DNA of 16,360 nucleotides from Acidimicrobiia bacterium (GCA_030425785.1 JAUHYJ010000014.1:1-16360); one strand, 5' to 3'; shown: positions 1 to 8,551, numbered from the stretch's first letter. Program-made: numbers and translations. Notes: generated by a model not told the origin, from the letters alone.

Positions 1-678
1 TGCGAGCGCGGTGGCGATCGCGTTGGGGATGCCACCGATGCCGGTCTGGAGCGTGACGCCGTCGTGGACGAAGCCGGTCGCGTACTCGGCGATCCGCTGT
101 TCGATCTCGCCGGCGGGTGCGTCGGCGAGATCGAGCGGGGTGTAGTCGCCCTCGATGACCACGTCGACCTCGTCGACGTGGAGTGCGTGGACGTGGTCGG
201 GTTCGAGCCCGTACGTCCGGGGGAACCGCGGGCTCGTCTCGACCAGGCAGACCCGGTCGGGGTCGGCCGCGGCGCGTCGGAGCTCCGCGACGTGGGCGCC
301 GGCGTGCAGCGAGAGGCTCATCCAGCCGTCGTCGTCGGGCGGTGTGGCCATCGTGGCGACGATGCGCGTCGAGAGGCCCTCCATCATCGGGATGAAGCCG
401 CGGAAGTCGGACGGCACGAACTGCACGTCGGCCCCGGACGCGATCAGGAACCGCTCTGCCGGTCCGTAGAACCCGGACCGGTACGAGACGCCCGGCTTGG
501 TGAGCACGCCGAACAGGTCGGGCAGCAGCGCACCGTTGATCCGGAAGTCGACGAAGTCGTCGCGGGCGTCGAGGGCGTGCAGGAAAGCGCCGGGGACGCC
601 GGGGCCGAGCGGAACCGCCACGGAATCGGTCGGCCGGACGATCTCGATCGATTCGTCCGGCGACATCGTGCGGGCCAT
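1..678 (-). CDS. Acetyl-CoA hydrolase/transferase family protein, N-terminal part (runs off the window)
   Basis: Reading the minus strand from the ATG at 678 gives 226 uninterrupted codons to the window edge. The sequence matches the N-terminal half of the acetyl-CoA hydrolase/CoA-transferase family (4-hydroxybutyrate or succinyl-CoA:acetate CoA-transferase type). Visible marks are FYGPAER near residue 92, SPRFPRTYG in the middle and LQTGIGGIPNAI at residues 210-221, which resembles the family's LQxGIGxIPxAV loop. Such enzymes move CoA between carboxylic acids in the cytoplasm through a glutamyl-CoA intermediate; that glutamate would lie in the C-terminal half outside the window, so activity and substrate cannot be judged. 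The gene starts 37 bp after the stop of the EF-G-like gene on the same strand. No Shine-Dalgarno is seen, but a -10-like hexamer ends 6 nt before the ATG, suggesting its own leaderless transcript. A second in-frame ATG lies at 666. Family assignment is good; the exact reaction is unknown. Confidence 0.85.
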   Translation of the reverse strand, partial: MARTMSPDESIEIVRPTDSVAVPLGPGVPGAFLHALDARDDFVDFRINGALLPDLFGVLTKPGVSYRSGFYGPAERFLIASGADVQFVPSDFRGFIPMMEGLSTRIVATMATPPDDDGWMSLSLHAGAHVAELRRAAADPDRVCLVETSPRFPRTYGLEPDHVHALHVDEVDVVIEGDYTPLDLADAPAGEIEQRIAEYATGFVHDGVTLQTGIGGIPNAIATALA

Positions 679-684
679 GTCGCG

Positions 685-690
685 ATCGTG
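685..690 (-). promoter_or_regulatory. Possible -10 element of a leaderless promoter for the CoA-transferase gene
   Basis: On the minus strand the hexamer CACGAT fits the actinobacterial -10 pattern NANNNT. It ends 6 nt before the ATG at 678, which would place transcription start on or next to the start codon. No good -35 was found 16-18 bp upstream. The call rests on the repeated arrangement seen at other genes in this window. Confidence 0.35.
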
Positions 691-715
691 TCACACCGCT
701 GATCGACGAGCTCGG

Positions 716-2773
<2,058 letters not shown>

Positions 2774-2778
2774 GGATG

Positions 2779-2785
2779 CTCCCTT
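2779..2785 (-). promoter_or_regulatory. Shine-Dalgarno of the EF-G-like gene
   Basis: AAGGGAG on the minus strand lies 5 nt before the ATG at 2773. It decides the start, since the upstream GTG at 2794 has no such sequence before it. Confidence 0.7.
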
Positions 2786-2803
2786 CGTCGGCACCCAGTC
2801 TCG

Positions 2804-2827
2804 TCACGCGTCCCGACGGTCGTCCAT
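2804..2827 (-). promoter_or_regulatory. Possible leader-peptide ORF (MDDRRDA) upstream of the EF-G-like gene
   Basis: On the minus strand an ATG at 2827 opens seven codons (MDDRRDA) closed by TGA at 2806-2804, 30 nt before the EF-G-like start. An AAGGGA sequence (2837-2842) lies 9 nt before this ATG and shares the nonamer ACGAAGGGA with the main gene's ribosome binding site. The arrangement would allow translation of the short ORF to influence a gene for a translation factor. It may equally be chance, as short ORFs are common. No transcript evidence is available here. Confidence 0.25.
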
Positions 2828-2878
2828 GGACCTCGGTCCCTTCGTGCGCAACGGCATGCACACCGGGTCGTGAGCTGG

Positions 2879-2884
2879 CAACAT
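2879..2884 (+). promoter_or_regulatory. Possible -10 element of a leaderless promoter for the DinB-family gene
   Basis: CAACAT fits NANNNT and ends 6 nt before the GTG at 2891. A weak -35-like TGCACA lies at 2857-2862, 16 bp upstream. If this is the promoter, it favours the GTG at 2891 over the in-frame GTG at 2870, which lies upstream of the hexamer. Confidence 0.4.
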
Positions 2885-2890
2885 CGCTCC

Positions 2891-3415
2891 GTGCCCGAAC
2901 TCGACGACCTCCTCCACGAATACGAGCGCGCCCTGGCCTACACCGACGCGCTGATCGCCGACCTGACCGACGACGAGGTCCACTGGCGGCCGAACGACGA
3001 ATCGAGCGCGATCGGCTGGCACCTGGGGCACCAGGCGGCGGTCGCCCACTTCATGATCCGCAACCTGACCGCAGCCGAGCAGAGCCCGGACCCGGAGCTC
3101 GACCCGGTGATGGACAGCGCCACGCCGGAACGTCAGCGTGGCGACCTGCCGCCGGTCGAGCGGATCGTCGCCTACCGGACGGCCGTCGCGGACCGGGTTC
3201 GGTTCCGCATCGGTGCGATCGCGGCCGGCGATGTCGGCGCGCCGGCCCAGCTCGCGGTCGTCGGGGTCAACGTGATGACCGCGATCATCGACCACGAGTA
3301 CCAGCACGACCAGTGGATCGGCGAAGTGCGCGCGAACGACCTCGGGCACGCCCTGCCGGATCGTCCGTCGTCGCCGCTGCTGAACGAGATCGACGGCTAC
3401 CTGATCCTGCGCTGA
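2891..3415 (+). CDS. DinB-superfamily protein
   Basis: This 174-residue protein has the size and motif layout of the DinB/YfiT-like four-helix bundle family. Histidines at the predicted metal site are visible as HLGH (residues 44-47) and HEYQHDQWI (135-143), the second matching the family's HxxxHxxQI-like helix. Members bind a divalent metal and include bacillithiol/mycothiol-dependent transferases, but many have no assigned reaction, and nothing in the context names a substrate. The start is taken at the GTG at 2891, with a -10-like hexamer 6 nt upstream; the alternative GTG at 2870 would add seven residues. It diverges from the EF-G-like gene and converges on the potassium channel gene with only 19 bp between the two stops. 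No terminator hairpin was found in that gap. Confidence 0.8.
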   Translation: MPELDDLLHEYERALAYTDALIADLTDDEVHWRPNDESSAIGWHLGHQAAVAHFMIRNLTAAEQSPDPELDPVMDSATPERQRGDLPPVERIVAYRTAVADRVRFRIGAIAAGDVGAPAQLAVVGVNVMTAIIDHEYQHDQWIGEVRANDLGHALPDRPSSPLLNEIDGYLILR

Positions 3416-3434
3416 CCGCGTGGATCGTGCCGCA

Positions 3435-5228
3435 TCAGTCGGCGACGGCTCGCCGGGGGCGCCGTCGACGCCGGAACGTCTCGGCGAACGTCGCCTCGGC
3501 ATCGTCGGTGCCGACGAGGACGAGGTCGCCGTCGGCGGGCAGCGCTGCGTCGACGTCGGGGTTGGCGACGAGTTCGCCGTGGCGCTCGACCGCCACCACG
3601 TTGCACCCGGTGCGGCGCCGGACGTGCGCCTCGGCAAGTGACCGCCCGGCCAGCTCGGGCGGGACGGCGGTCCGGAACACGTTGAGGCCCTGCGCGACGA
3701 GCACCGTCTCGTCGTCGCGGAAGTGGTTCCAGATCGTCGCCGAGCCGGTCCCGGCGTACGACAGCACGGCGTCGGCGCCGGCCCGATACAGCGTGGACAC
3801 GTTCCGGTCGAGGCGGGCGCGAGACACGATCCGGACGTCGGGACGGAGCCCACGGCAGTAGCGGGTGAGGTACACGTTGATGTCGTCGTCGTGGGTCGTG
3901 ATGAGGATCGCGTCGGCGTCGTCGAGCCCGGCCTGGTCGAGCACGTCGCGATCGGCGGCGTCGCCGGTGACGTAGCGGATGCCGGGCCGGACCCGGTCGA
4001 CGAGCTGCTCGATGATCACGCACGACATGCCGGCGTCGCCGAACGCCCTGGCGATGGCGCGTCCGACGCGGCCGCCGCCGATGATGATCGCGTGCTGGTC
4101 GGTGGGCCCGGCGACGCCGTAGGCGTCGTTGTACGCGTCGAGCTGGTGCTCCGTGCCGGCGAGGAGGAGGATCGACGACGACTCGAGTCGGGTGTCGGCG
4201 CTCGCGATCGTGAAGTCGCCGCGATCCCACACGCCGACGATGCCGACGCCGAGTCGCGCCCGCAGGCCGGCCTCGGCGAGCGTCGTGTCGACGAGGTCGG
4301 TGCCGGTGACGCCCGCCTCGGCGATCAGCAGGTCGGCGAACCGTCCGATCACGTGGCAGCGGCCGCCGAGATCGAGGGTCCGCGCCGCCATCTGCGCTCC
4401 GAGCACCTCACCGAGCTGGACGACGCGCGTGGCGCCCGCGATCTCGATGATGTCGACCGACGCCGGCGAGTTCGCGGTCGCGACGATCGTCACGTCGGGG
4501 GCGATCTCGCGCACGGTGAACGCGATGTTGGTGTTGGCGGGATCGGTGCGCGAGGCGACGACCATCGCAGCGGACTCGACCCGGGCGCGTCGCCATGTGG
4601 CCGGGTCGTCGAGGTCGCCGACCATCACCTCGACGCCCTCGTCGTGGAGGCGACCGGCGTCGTCGACGTCGGCGACGATCACGACGTAGGGCACACCCGC
4701 CTGTTGGGCCCGCTCGGCGAGCGCAGCCTCGACCGGGCCGAACTCGGTGAGGATCACGTGCTCGGCCAGGTCGCCCGCGACCGACCGTGGGGCGCGTCGG
4801 CGTTCGCGCTCGGCCATCCACGGGACGAAGACGAACTGGATGAACGCGAACGGCAGCAGGACGAGCAGAAAGGTCGATCCGGTCAGCAACACCACGACCG
4901 AGAAGATGCGGCCCGCATCGGATTCGAAGGTGATGTCGCCGAACCCGAGTGTCGTCATCGTGGTCAACGTCCAATAGATCGACGTCGGCCACGAGTAGAC
5001 CCGGCCCTCGCGCTCCATCAGCCAGTGGAACAGGGTGCTGAACAGCGCCACCATCGACACGAAGACCAGGGCGAGCGCGACGACCGCGCGGAGGCGTCGC
5101 CGCCGCTCGGCGAGTCGTCCGGCCGCGGCGCCGCGATCGGTGAGGCGGAAGCGACGGGCGTCGCCGGTCGGTCGGCTGCGTGAGCGTTCGAGGACCTGCG
5201 CCATCGTCGAACCGAGCGCCTTCAGCAC
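3435..5228 (-). CDS. Two-TM potassium channel with two RCK (TrkA-N/TrkA-C) modules
   Basis: The 597-residue product begins with a basic cytoplasmic stretch. TM1 spans about residues 47-70, a pore helix and filter follow with TLGFGD at 93-98, and TM2 spans about 108-135. This is the minimal KcsA/MthK-like pore, with Phe in place of the usual filter Tyr. Two cytoplasmic RCK modules follow. The first TrkA-N domain (about 157-285) has a degenerate dinucleotide loop (ILTEFGPVEAAL, 159-170). The second (about 378-505) keeps GGGRVG at 384-389. Each is followed by a TrkA-C-like segment. RCK domains gate channels in response to NAD(H), nucleotides or cations. The GTG start is supported by a NANNNT hexamer 6 nt upstream; an internal ATG at 5204 is the alternative. 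The gene lies downstream of the tandem stress protein but is separated from it by a likely terminator. Confidence 0.93.
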   Translation of the reverse strand: MLKALGSTMAQVLERSRSRPTGDARRFRLTDRGAAAGRLAERRRRLRAVVALALVFVSMVALFSTLFHWLMEREGRVYSWPTSIYWTLTTMTTLGFGDITFESDAGRIFSVVVLLTGSTFLLVLLPFAFIQFVFVPWMAERERRRAPRSVAGDLAEHVILTEFGPVEAALAERAQQAGVPYVVIVADVDDAGRLHDEGVEVMVGDLDDPATWRRARVESAAMVVASRTDPANTNIAFTVREIAPDVTIVATANSPASVDIIEIAGATRVVQLGEVLGAQMAARTLDLGGRCHVIGRFADLLIAEAGVTGTDLVDTTLAEAGLRARLGVGIVGVWDRGDFTIASADTRLESSSILLLAGTEHQLDAYNDAYGVAGPTDQHAIIIGGGRVGRAIARAFGDAGMSCVIIEQLVDRVRPGIRYVTGDAADRDVLDQAGLDDADAILITTHDDDINVYLTRYCRGLRPDVRIVSRARLDRNVSTLYRAGADAVLSYAGTGSATIWNHFRDDETVLVAQGLNVFRTAVPPELAGRSLAEAHVRRRTGCNVVAVERHGELVANPDVDAALPADGDLVLVGTDDAEATFAETFRRRRRPRRAVAD

Positions 5229-5234
5229 GGCGCG

Positions 5235-5240
5235 AACCTC
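5235..5240 (-). promoter_or_regulatory. Possible -10 element of a leaderless promoter for the potassium channel gene
   Basis: GAGGTT on the minus strand fits NANNNT and ends 6 nt before the GTG at 5228. No convincing -35 was found. The call depends on the same spacing recurring at other genes in the window. Confidence 0.35.
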
Positions 5241-5312
5241 GCGGTCATCGCGCCGATGATGGCATAGGAGCGCGGCGTCGGTGCCGAGGGGTCGCGAGGG
5301 GCTGGATCGAGA

Positions 5313-5332
5313 GGGCCGAGCCGCGTCGGCCC
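5313..5332 (-). terminator. Hairpin terminator after the universal stress protein gene
   Basis: On the minus strand GGGCCGA and TCGGCCC form a perfect 7-bp stem around a 6-nt loop, beginning 4 nt after the stop codon, with one more G-U pair possible. The following bases (TCTCGAT) are only mildly T-rich, as is usual in high-GC actinobacteria. It would separate stress-protein transcription from the channel gene. Confidence 0.6.
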
Positions 5333-5336
5333 CGGG

Positions 5337-6197
5337 TCAGCGGACGATGGCGACGGGGCAGTGGGCGTGGGAGGCGAGGTCCATGCTCGTCGAGCCGAGC
5401 ACGAGGCCCGTGAAGCCGCCGCGACCGCGCGAGCCGACGACGACGAGGTCGGCCTCCCGTGACGCCTCGATCAGCGCGAACTCGGGCGTGCCGTTCAGCG
5501 CCGCCACCCGGACGTCGAGCCCAGCCGGTGGCTCGCCGGCGGCGGCGACCACTCGCGAGGCGACCTCGGTCGCCTCGCGGTCGAGGGTCTCGAAGTCGCC
5601 GCCCGGGTTCGAGAACCGGCCGGCGACGAACGTGGGGACGAACCACGAGTGGACGACCTGCACGATCTTGGCGTCGTCGAGTTCGTAGGCCCACCGCAGC
5701 GCGCGCACCGACTCGTTGTCGCCCTCGTCGAGATCGTCGTCGTCGACACCGACCACCACCAGCTCGGGCGTCGGCCGCGACTCACCGCGCACGACGACGA
5801 CGGGTCGCTCGGTGTGATGGATCACGTGGTTCGCCGTCGAGCCGAGCACGACCGACGCCATCCCCGAACCCTGGTGGCCGACGACCACCGTGTCGGCATC
5901 GCGCTCGTCGGCCTCGGCGACGATCGCCCGCCCGGGGTGGCCCCGCCGAGTGACGCCCTCGATGCGAGGATCGTCCTGTCGGTCGACGAGGTCGGTCACG
6001 CCCTGCACCGCCATCGCCTCGAAGTCGTCGTAGGGGATCACCGCTCGATCGTCGATGCCGATCATGCTCGGGAAGTCCCAGGCGTGCACGGCCACGATCC
6101 GGTCGTCGGGGCCGGCTGCGTCACGCGTCCACCGGAGCACGCGGCCGGTCTCCTGGCTGGCGTCGATCCCCACCACGTAGGTGCGCTGTCGAGTCAT
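5337..6197 (-). CDS. Tandem universal stress protein (two UspA domains)
   Basis: The 286-residue product contains two Usp domains, about residues 5-137 and 145-286. Each ends in a nucleotide-binding loop: GHQGSGMASVVLGS at 107-120 and GSRGRGGFTGLVLGS in the second half. The second keeps the family's G-2x-G-9x-G-S spacing; the first has only eight residues in the 9x segment. Tandem Usp proteins of this size are common in actinobacteria, bind ATP and respond to stress or low oxygen. The ATG at 6197 has a strong ribosome binding site, GGAGGGG at 6203-6209, 5 nt upstream. The gene follows the arylamine N-acetyltransferase gene after a 183-bp gap and is followed by a terminator-like hairpin and the potassium channel gene. 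Usp and RCK proteins both sense nucleotides, so a shared stress role is possible but not shown. Confidence 0.92.
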   Translation of the reverse strand: MTRQRTYVVGIDASQETGRVLRWTRDAAGPDDRIVAVHAWDFPSMIGIDDRAVIPYDDFEAMAVQGVTDLVDRQDDPRIEGVTRRGHPGRAIVAEADERDADTVVVGHQGSGMASVVLGSTANHVIHHTERPVVVVRGESRPTPELVVVGVDDDDLDEGDNESVRALRWAYELDDAKIVQVVHSWFVPTFVAGRFSNPGGDFETLDREATEVASRVVAAAGEPPAGLDVRVAALNGTPEFALIEASREADLVVVGSRGRGGFTGLVLGSTSMDLASHAHCPVAIVR

Positions 6198-6235
6198 GTC
6201 ATCCCCTCCGCCCGAGCGTCGCCGGGTCGTCCCGC

Positions 6236-6241
6236 AGCTTA
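6236..6241 (-). promoter_or_regulatory. Possible -10 element for the universal stress protein gene
   Basis: TAAGCT on the minus strand fits NANNNT and lies 38 nt before the ATG at 6197. It would give a leader of about 30 nt containing the GGAGGGG ribosome binding site. The -35 region is weak. It is one of the few A/T-containing hexamers in this gap. Confidence 0.3.
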
Positions 6242-6311
6242 CGAAAGCCGCTCGCCGAGCAGCCAGAGGATCGGGAGACCGACCACTCGGCCATGCGCTC
6301 CGTCGACGGTT

Positions 6312-6321
6312 CGATGCATCG
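6312..6321. promoter_or_regulatory. 10-bp perfect palindrome in the NAT/stress-protein gap
   Basis: CGATGCATCG reads the same on both strands and lies about 115 bp upstream of the stress-protein start. It could be an operator half-site or dimer site, but no second copy was found in the gap and no known regulator box is recognised. Confidence 0.2.
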
Positions 6322-6351
6322 TCGGCCGCGCCGGACGCACCCGGCCGGTTC

Positions 6352-6374
6352 GGCGGGCCGAGCTGGCCGTCGCC
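6352..6374 (-). terminator. Weak hairpin after the arylamine N-acetyltransferase gene
   Basis: On the minus strand, 6 nt after the stop codon, GGCG and GGCC pair with a downstream GGCC and CGCC around a 5-nt loop, with a 2-nt bulge. There is no T-tract. It may end the NAT transcript but is not a textbook terminator. Confidence 0.3.
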
Positions 6375-6380
6375 GTCGGA

Positions 6381-7190
6381 TCAGGACGGCTGGGACCGTT
6401 CGACAGCAGCGGCGAAGAGTCGATCGGCCTCGTCCTCGTCGACGCCGAGGTCGAACAGCTCGGTCAGCACCGCGTGGAGGTGGGCCGCACCGACGATCGG
6501 AACCCGTTCGTTCCCGTCGGGCCGCATGGTCCACAGCTCGAGGTTCCGCAACGAGCGCACCTCGTCGTCGAGGATGCGCGACGCGACCAGATGGTTGACG
6601 AACACGGCTTCGGGGTGACGGTGCGAGTAGAAGTGGCCGAGCTCGGCGTCCGACGGCCCGTAGCGCACGAGATCGAACCGGTAGAGCGACGTGTAGCCGT
6701 CGTCGCCCGCCTGTTGCAGGTGGAACTCGCCGGGCTCACCCTCGACGATGCGGTACCGACCATCGCCCGGATCGGCAGGGTCGAACAGCACCGGCGTCGG
6801 CGGGCCCGGCGCGCCGAACCCGACGTCGACGAGGTACCGGCGGCCGTCGAGGTCGACGAACGTGAACCGGTGCGTCAGCCCCGGATGCTCGTCCCCCGAC
6901 AGCAGCACCCGCGCCAGCACCATCGTCGTGTCGTACCCGAGCCCACCGAGGATCTCGAACATCAGACCGTTCTGCTCGAAGCAGTAACCACCACGCCGCC
7001 GCACCACGATCCGGTCGAACAGCGCCTCGACGTCGAGCGGCAGGTCGTCGCCGAGCTGCGGCCCGATGCTGGCGAACGGGAACCGTGCGACGTGCCGCCG
7101 CGTCAGCTCCTCGAGCAACGCCATCGTCGGCGCGCTGCGCTCGATGCCGACGGCGTCCAGATATCGGTCGACCAACCCGTCAGCCGTCAT
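6381..7190 (-). CDS. nat: Arylamine N-acetyltransferase
   Basis: The 269-residue product has the usual length of bacterial NATs and a complete catalytic triad. Cys70 lies in RRGGYCFEQN, His107 in LTHRFTFVDL and Asp122 in LVDVGFG. These positions nearly match the Cys69-His107-Asp122 triad known from Salmonella NAT. The enzyme transfers acyl groups from acyl-CoA to arylamines or hydrazines in the cytoplasm by a ping-pong mechanism. In actinobacteria some homologues act in secondary metabolism or lipid-related pathways, but the natural substrate is not indicated here. The gene starts 22 bp after the stop of the methyltransferase gene on the same strand, so the two may be cotranscribed. A hexamer TACCGT 8 nt before the ATG could also give it its own short-leader transcript. 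Confidence 0.93.
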   Translation of the reverse strand: MTADGLVDRYLDAVGIERSAPTMALLEELTRRHVARFPFASIGPQLGDDLPLDVEALFDRIVVRRRGGYCFEQNGLMFEILGGLGYDTTMVLARVLLSGDEHPGLTHRFTFVDLDGRRYLVDVGFGAPGPPTPVLFDPADPGDGRYRIVEGEPGEFHLQQAGDDGYTSLYRFDLVRYGPSDAELGHFYSHRHPEAVFVNHLVASRILDDEVRSLRNLELWTMRPDGNERVPIVGAAHLHAVLTELFDLGVDEDEADRLFAAAVERSQPS

Positions 7191-7198
7191 GGCCGAGC

Positions 7199-7204
7199 AC
7201 GGTA
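7199..7204 (-). promoter_or_regulatory. Possible -10 element just before the NAT gene
   Basis: TACCGT on the minus strand fits NANNNT well and ends 8 nt before the ATG at 7190, allowing a transcript with a leader of 0-2 nt. A CGGACG sequence 16 bp upstream is a partial -35 match. The gene may instead be read from the methyltransferase promoter. Confidence 0.35.
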
Positions 7205-7212
7205 GCCCGGTA

Positions 7213-7875
7213 TCAGCCGACGTCCGCGAGCCGTTGTGCCATGACCGCGAACAGCGGATCGCCGGTCGGGTGCGTGGCGCGTTGCTGCGAGACCGGCTCG
7301 TCGAAGCCGTCCGTCAACTCGACGTAGCGCTGCACGATCGCCATCCGACCGCGATCGCCGGTCGCGAGCCAGCCACGGATCGCCTTCGTCGGGAAGCAGC
7401 GGTTGGAGAACGTGCACACGAACCAGCCGCACGGCCGCAGCACCCTCGCCACCTCGGCGAACACGTCGAGCGGCCGGGTGAGGTAGTCGACCGAGACACA
7501 GCAGGTCACGGCGTCGAAGCTCGCATCGTCGCACGGCAACCCGGGATCGACGTTCAGGTCCTGCACGAACCACTCGTCCGCCATCGGGTTGGCGGCGAGC
7601 TCGGCGGCGTTCATGCCCGTGATCACCAGCCGCTCAGGGCGCCGTCGGAAGTGCGACACCCACGACGAGCACAGATCGAGGACGTCTCCGTCGAGACCGA
7701 GCTCGTCGTACAGCTCGCCCACCGCCGCGATCGCACCGTCGTCGATGTGGGTGACGAAGCGGTCGAAGGCGTAGAACCCGGCATCGTCCGACTCGTCGGC
7801 GCGATCGAAGAAGCCGGCGGGGAAGTGTTCGAGATGGGGGCGGTCCACGTCACGATCGTCGCGCGTCCGGCCCAT
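7213..7875 (-). CDS. SAM-dependent methyltransferase family protein with a glycine-poor motif I
   Basis: The 220-residue product has the class I methyltransferase layout. Strand beta-1 is VLDLCSSWVSHF (residues 65-76), an acidic-turn region follows with FVQDLNVD (103-110), the strand-4 signature is FDAVTCCVSVDYL (120-132), and EVARVLRPCGWFVCTFSN (141-158) matches the Methyltransf_11-type helix and strand. The expected DxGxGxG loop is DLCSSWVSHF instead. From memory, a widespread group of bacterial and plant methyltransferase-like proteins shares this DL(M/C)SSWVSH sequence and an upstream FVTHIDDGAI segment, also present here at 40-49. Substrate is unknown. The ATG at 7875 is chosen because longer forms would cross the divergent promoter and membrane-protein gene; a GTG at 7890 is a modest alternative. 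It may be cotranscribed with the NAT gene, 22 bp downstream. Confidence 0.82.
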   Translation of the reverse strand: MGRTRDDRDVDRPHLEHFPAGFFDRADESDDAGFYAFDRFVTHIDDGAIAAVGELYDELGLDGDVLDLCSSWVSHFRRRPERLVITGMNAAELAANPMADEWFVQDLNVDPGLPCDDASFDAVTCCVSVDYLTRPLDVFAEVARVLRPCGWFVCTFSNRCFPTKAIRGWLATGDRGRMAIVQRYVELTDGFDEPVSQQRATHPTGDPLFAVMAQRLADVG

Positions 7876-7903
7876 CGACGCGGCCGACACGGCGGGGTAC
7901 GGT
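7875..7903 (+). promoter_or_regulatory. Probable promoter of the DUF4203-like membrane protein gene
   Basis: TCGACG (7875-7880) as -35 and TACGGT (7898-7903) as -10 are separated by 17 bp, and the -10 ends 6 nt before the ATG at 7910. This is the best-looking promoter in the window and predicts a leaderless mRNA. Its -35 overlaps the start codon of the divergent methyltransferase gene, so the two promoters are likely to interfere. Confidence 0.55.
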
Positions 7904-7909
7904 GACGCG

Positions 7910-8551
7910 ATGAGCGATTGGGTCGCCGGCCTGTTGGCCATCGTCGTCGGGTTCGTGTTCTGCTTCCAGGGCTTCGTCGCGATGCGGGTCGTGATCGCCA
8001 TCTGGGGTGCGTTCGCCGGGTTCGCGCTCGGAGCCGGCATCGGCGGTGACGAGTCCGGCGTCCTCGGCAACACCCTGTCGTGGATCCTCGCGATCGTGCT
8101 CGCGCTGCTGTTCGCAGCGATCGCGTACCTCTACTACGCCGTGTCGATCGCGCTCGCGATGGGGTCGATCGGGTTCATGCTCGGGGCCAGCGCGCTCGTC
8201 GCGCTGGGCGTGTCGTGGTCGTGGCTGATCGTCCTGTCCGGGCTCGCGCTCGGGGTCGTCCTGGCGTTCATCGCGATCGCCGGCGATCTGCCGCTGATCG
8301 TCCTCGTCGTGCTGAGTGCGACGGCCGGCGCGAGCGCGATCACCGGCGGCATCATGCTGCTCACCGGCACCCTCGACACCGAACAGATCACGCGCTCGGC
8401 CGCGATCACCGAGGAGCTGAACGACGACTGGTACTGGTACGTCATCTGGCTCGTCGCCGCGATCACCGGGATCATCGCCCAGATGCGCCTGGCCGACCGG
8501 ATGTCATCGACGATGCGCGAGGCGTGGGACGCGCCGCGCGCGACAGCGTGA
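7910..8551 (+). CDS. Multi-pass membrane protein, DUF4203-like
   Basis: The 213-residue product is almost entirely hydrophobic, with about seven transmembrane segments: roughly residues 5-24, 26-44, 56-76, 77-101, 104-122, 126-150 and 172-190. Glycine- and alanine-rich helices (FAGFALGAGIGG, GSIGFMLGASALVALG) resemble the DUF4203/TMEM198-like family. That assignment is from overall pattern only, and no biochemical function is known to me for bacterial members. A polar segment with EQITRSAAITEELNDDW precedes the last helix, and the C-terminus is short and basic. The start codon has no Shine-Dalgarno but has a well-spaced promoter ending 6 nt upstream. The stop codon overlaps the start of the following dehydrogenase gene (GTGA), so the two are translationally coupled. 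Confidence 0.8.
   Translation: MSDWVAGLLAIVVGFVFCFQGFVAMRVVIAIWGAFAGFALGAGIGGDESGVLGNTLSWILAIVLALLFAAIAYLYYAVSIALAMGSIGFMLGASALVALGVSWSWLIVLSGLALGVVLAFIAIAGDLPLIVLVVLSATAGASAITGGIMLLTGTLDTEQITRSAAITEELNDDWYWYVIWLVAAITGIIAQMRLADRMSSTMREAWDAPRATA

Noticed and set aside
2774..2794. GTG at 2794 as the start of the EF-G-like gene
   Set aside because: The ATG at 2773 has AAGGGAG 5 nt upstream and leaves a normal short lead before the P-loop; the GTG has no ribosome binding site.
3723..5183. 486-codon plus-strand frame opposite the K+ channel gene
   Set aside because: Low-complexity Asp/Val/Arg-rich translation with no domain; the minus-strand channel is unambiguous.
5649..7205. 518-codon plus-strand frame across the stress protein and NAT genes
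   Set aside because: It runs antisense over two genes with intact catalytic motifs and across their non-coding gap.
7876..8073. N-terminal extension of the methyltransferase to 8073
   Set aside because: It would overlap the divergent membrane-protein gene and its promoter; the added residues are shadow-like (many Thr, Pro, Ala).
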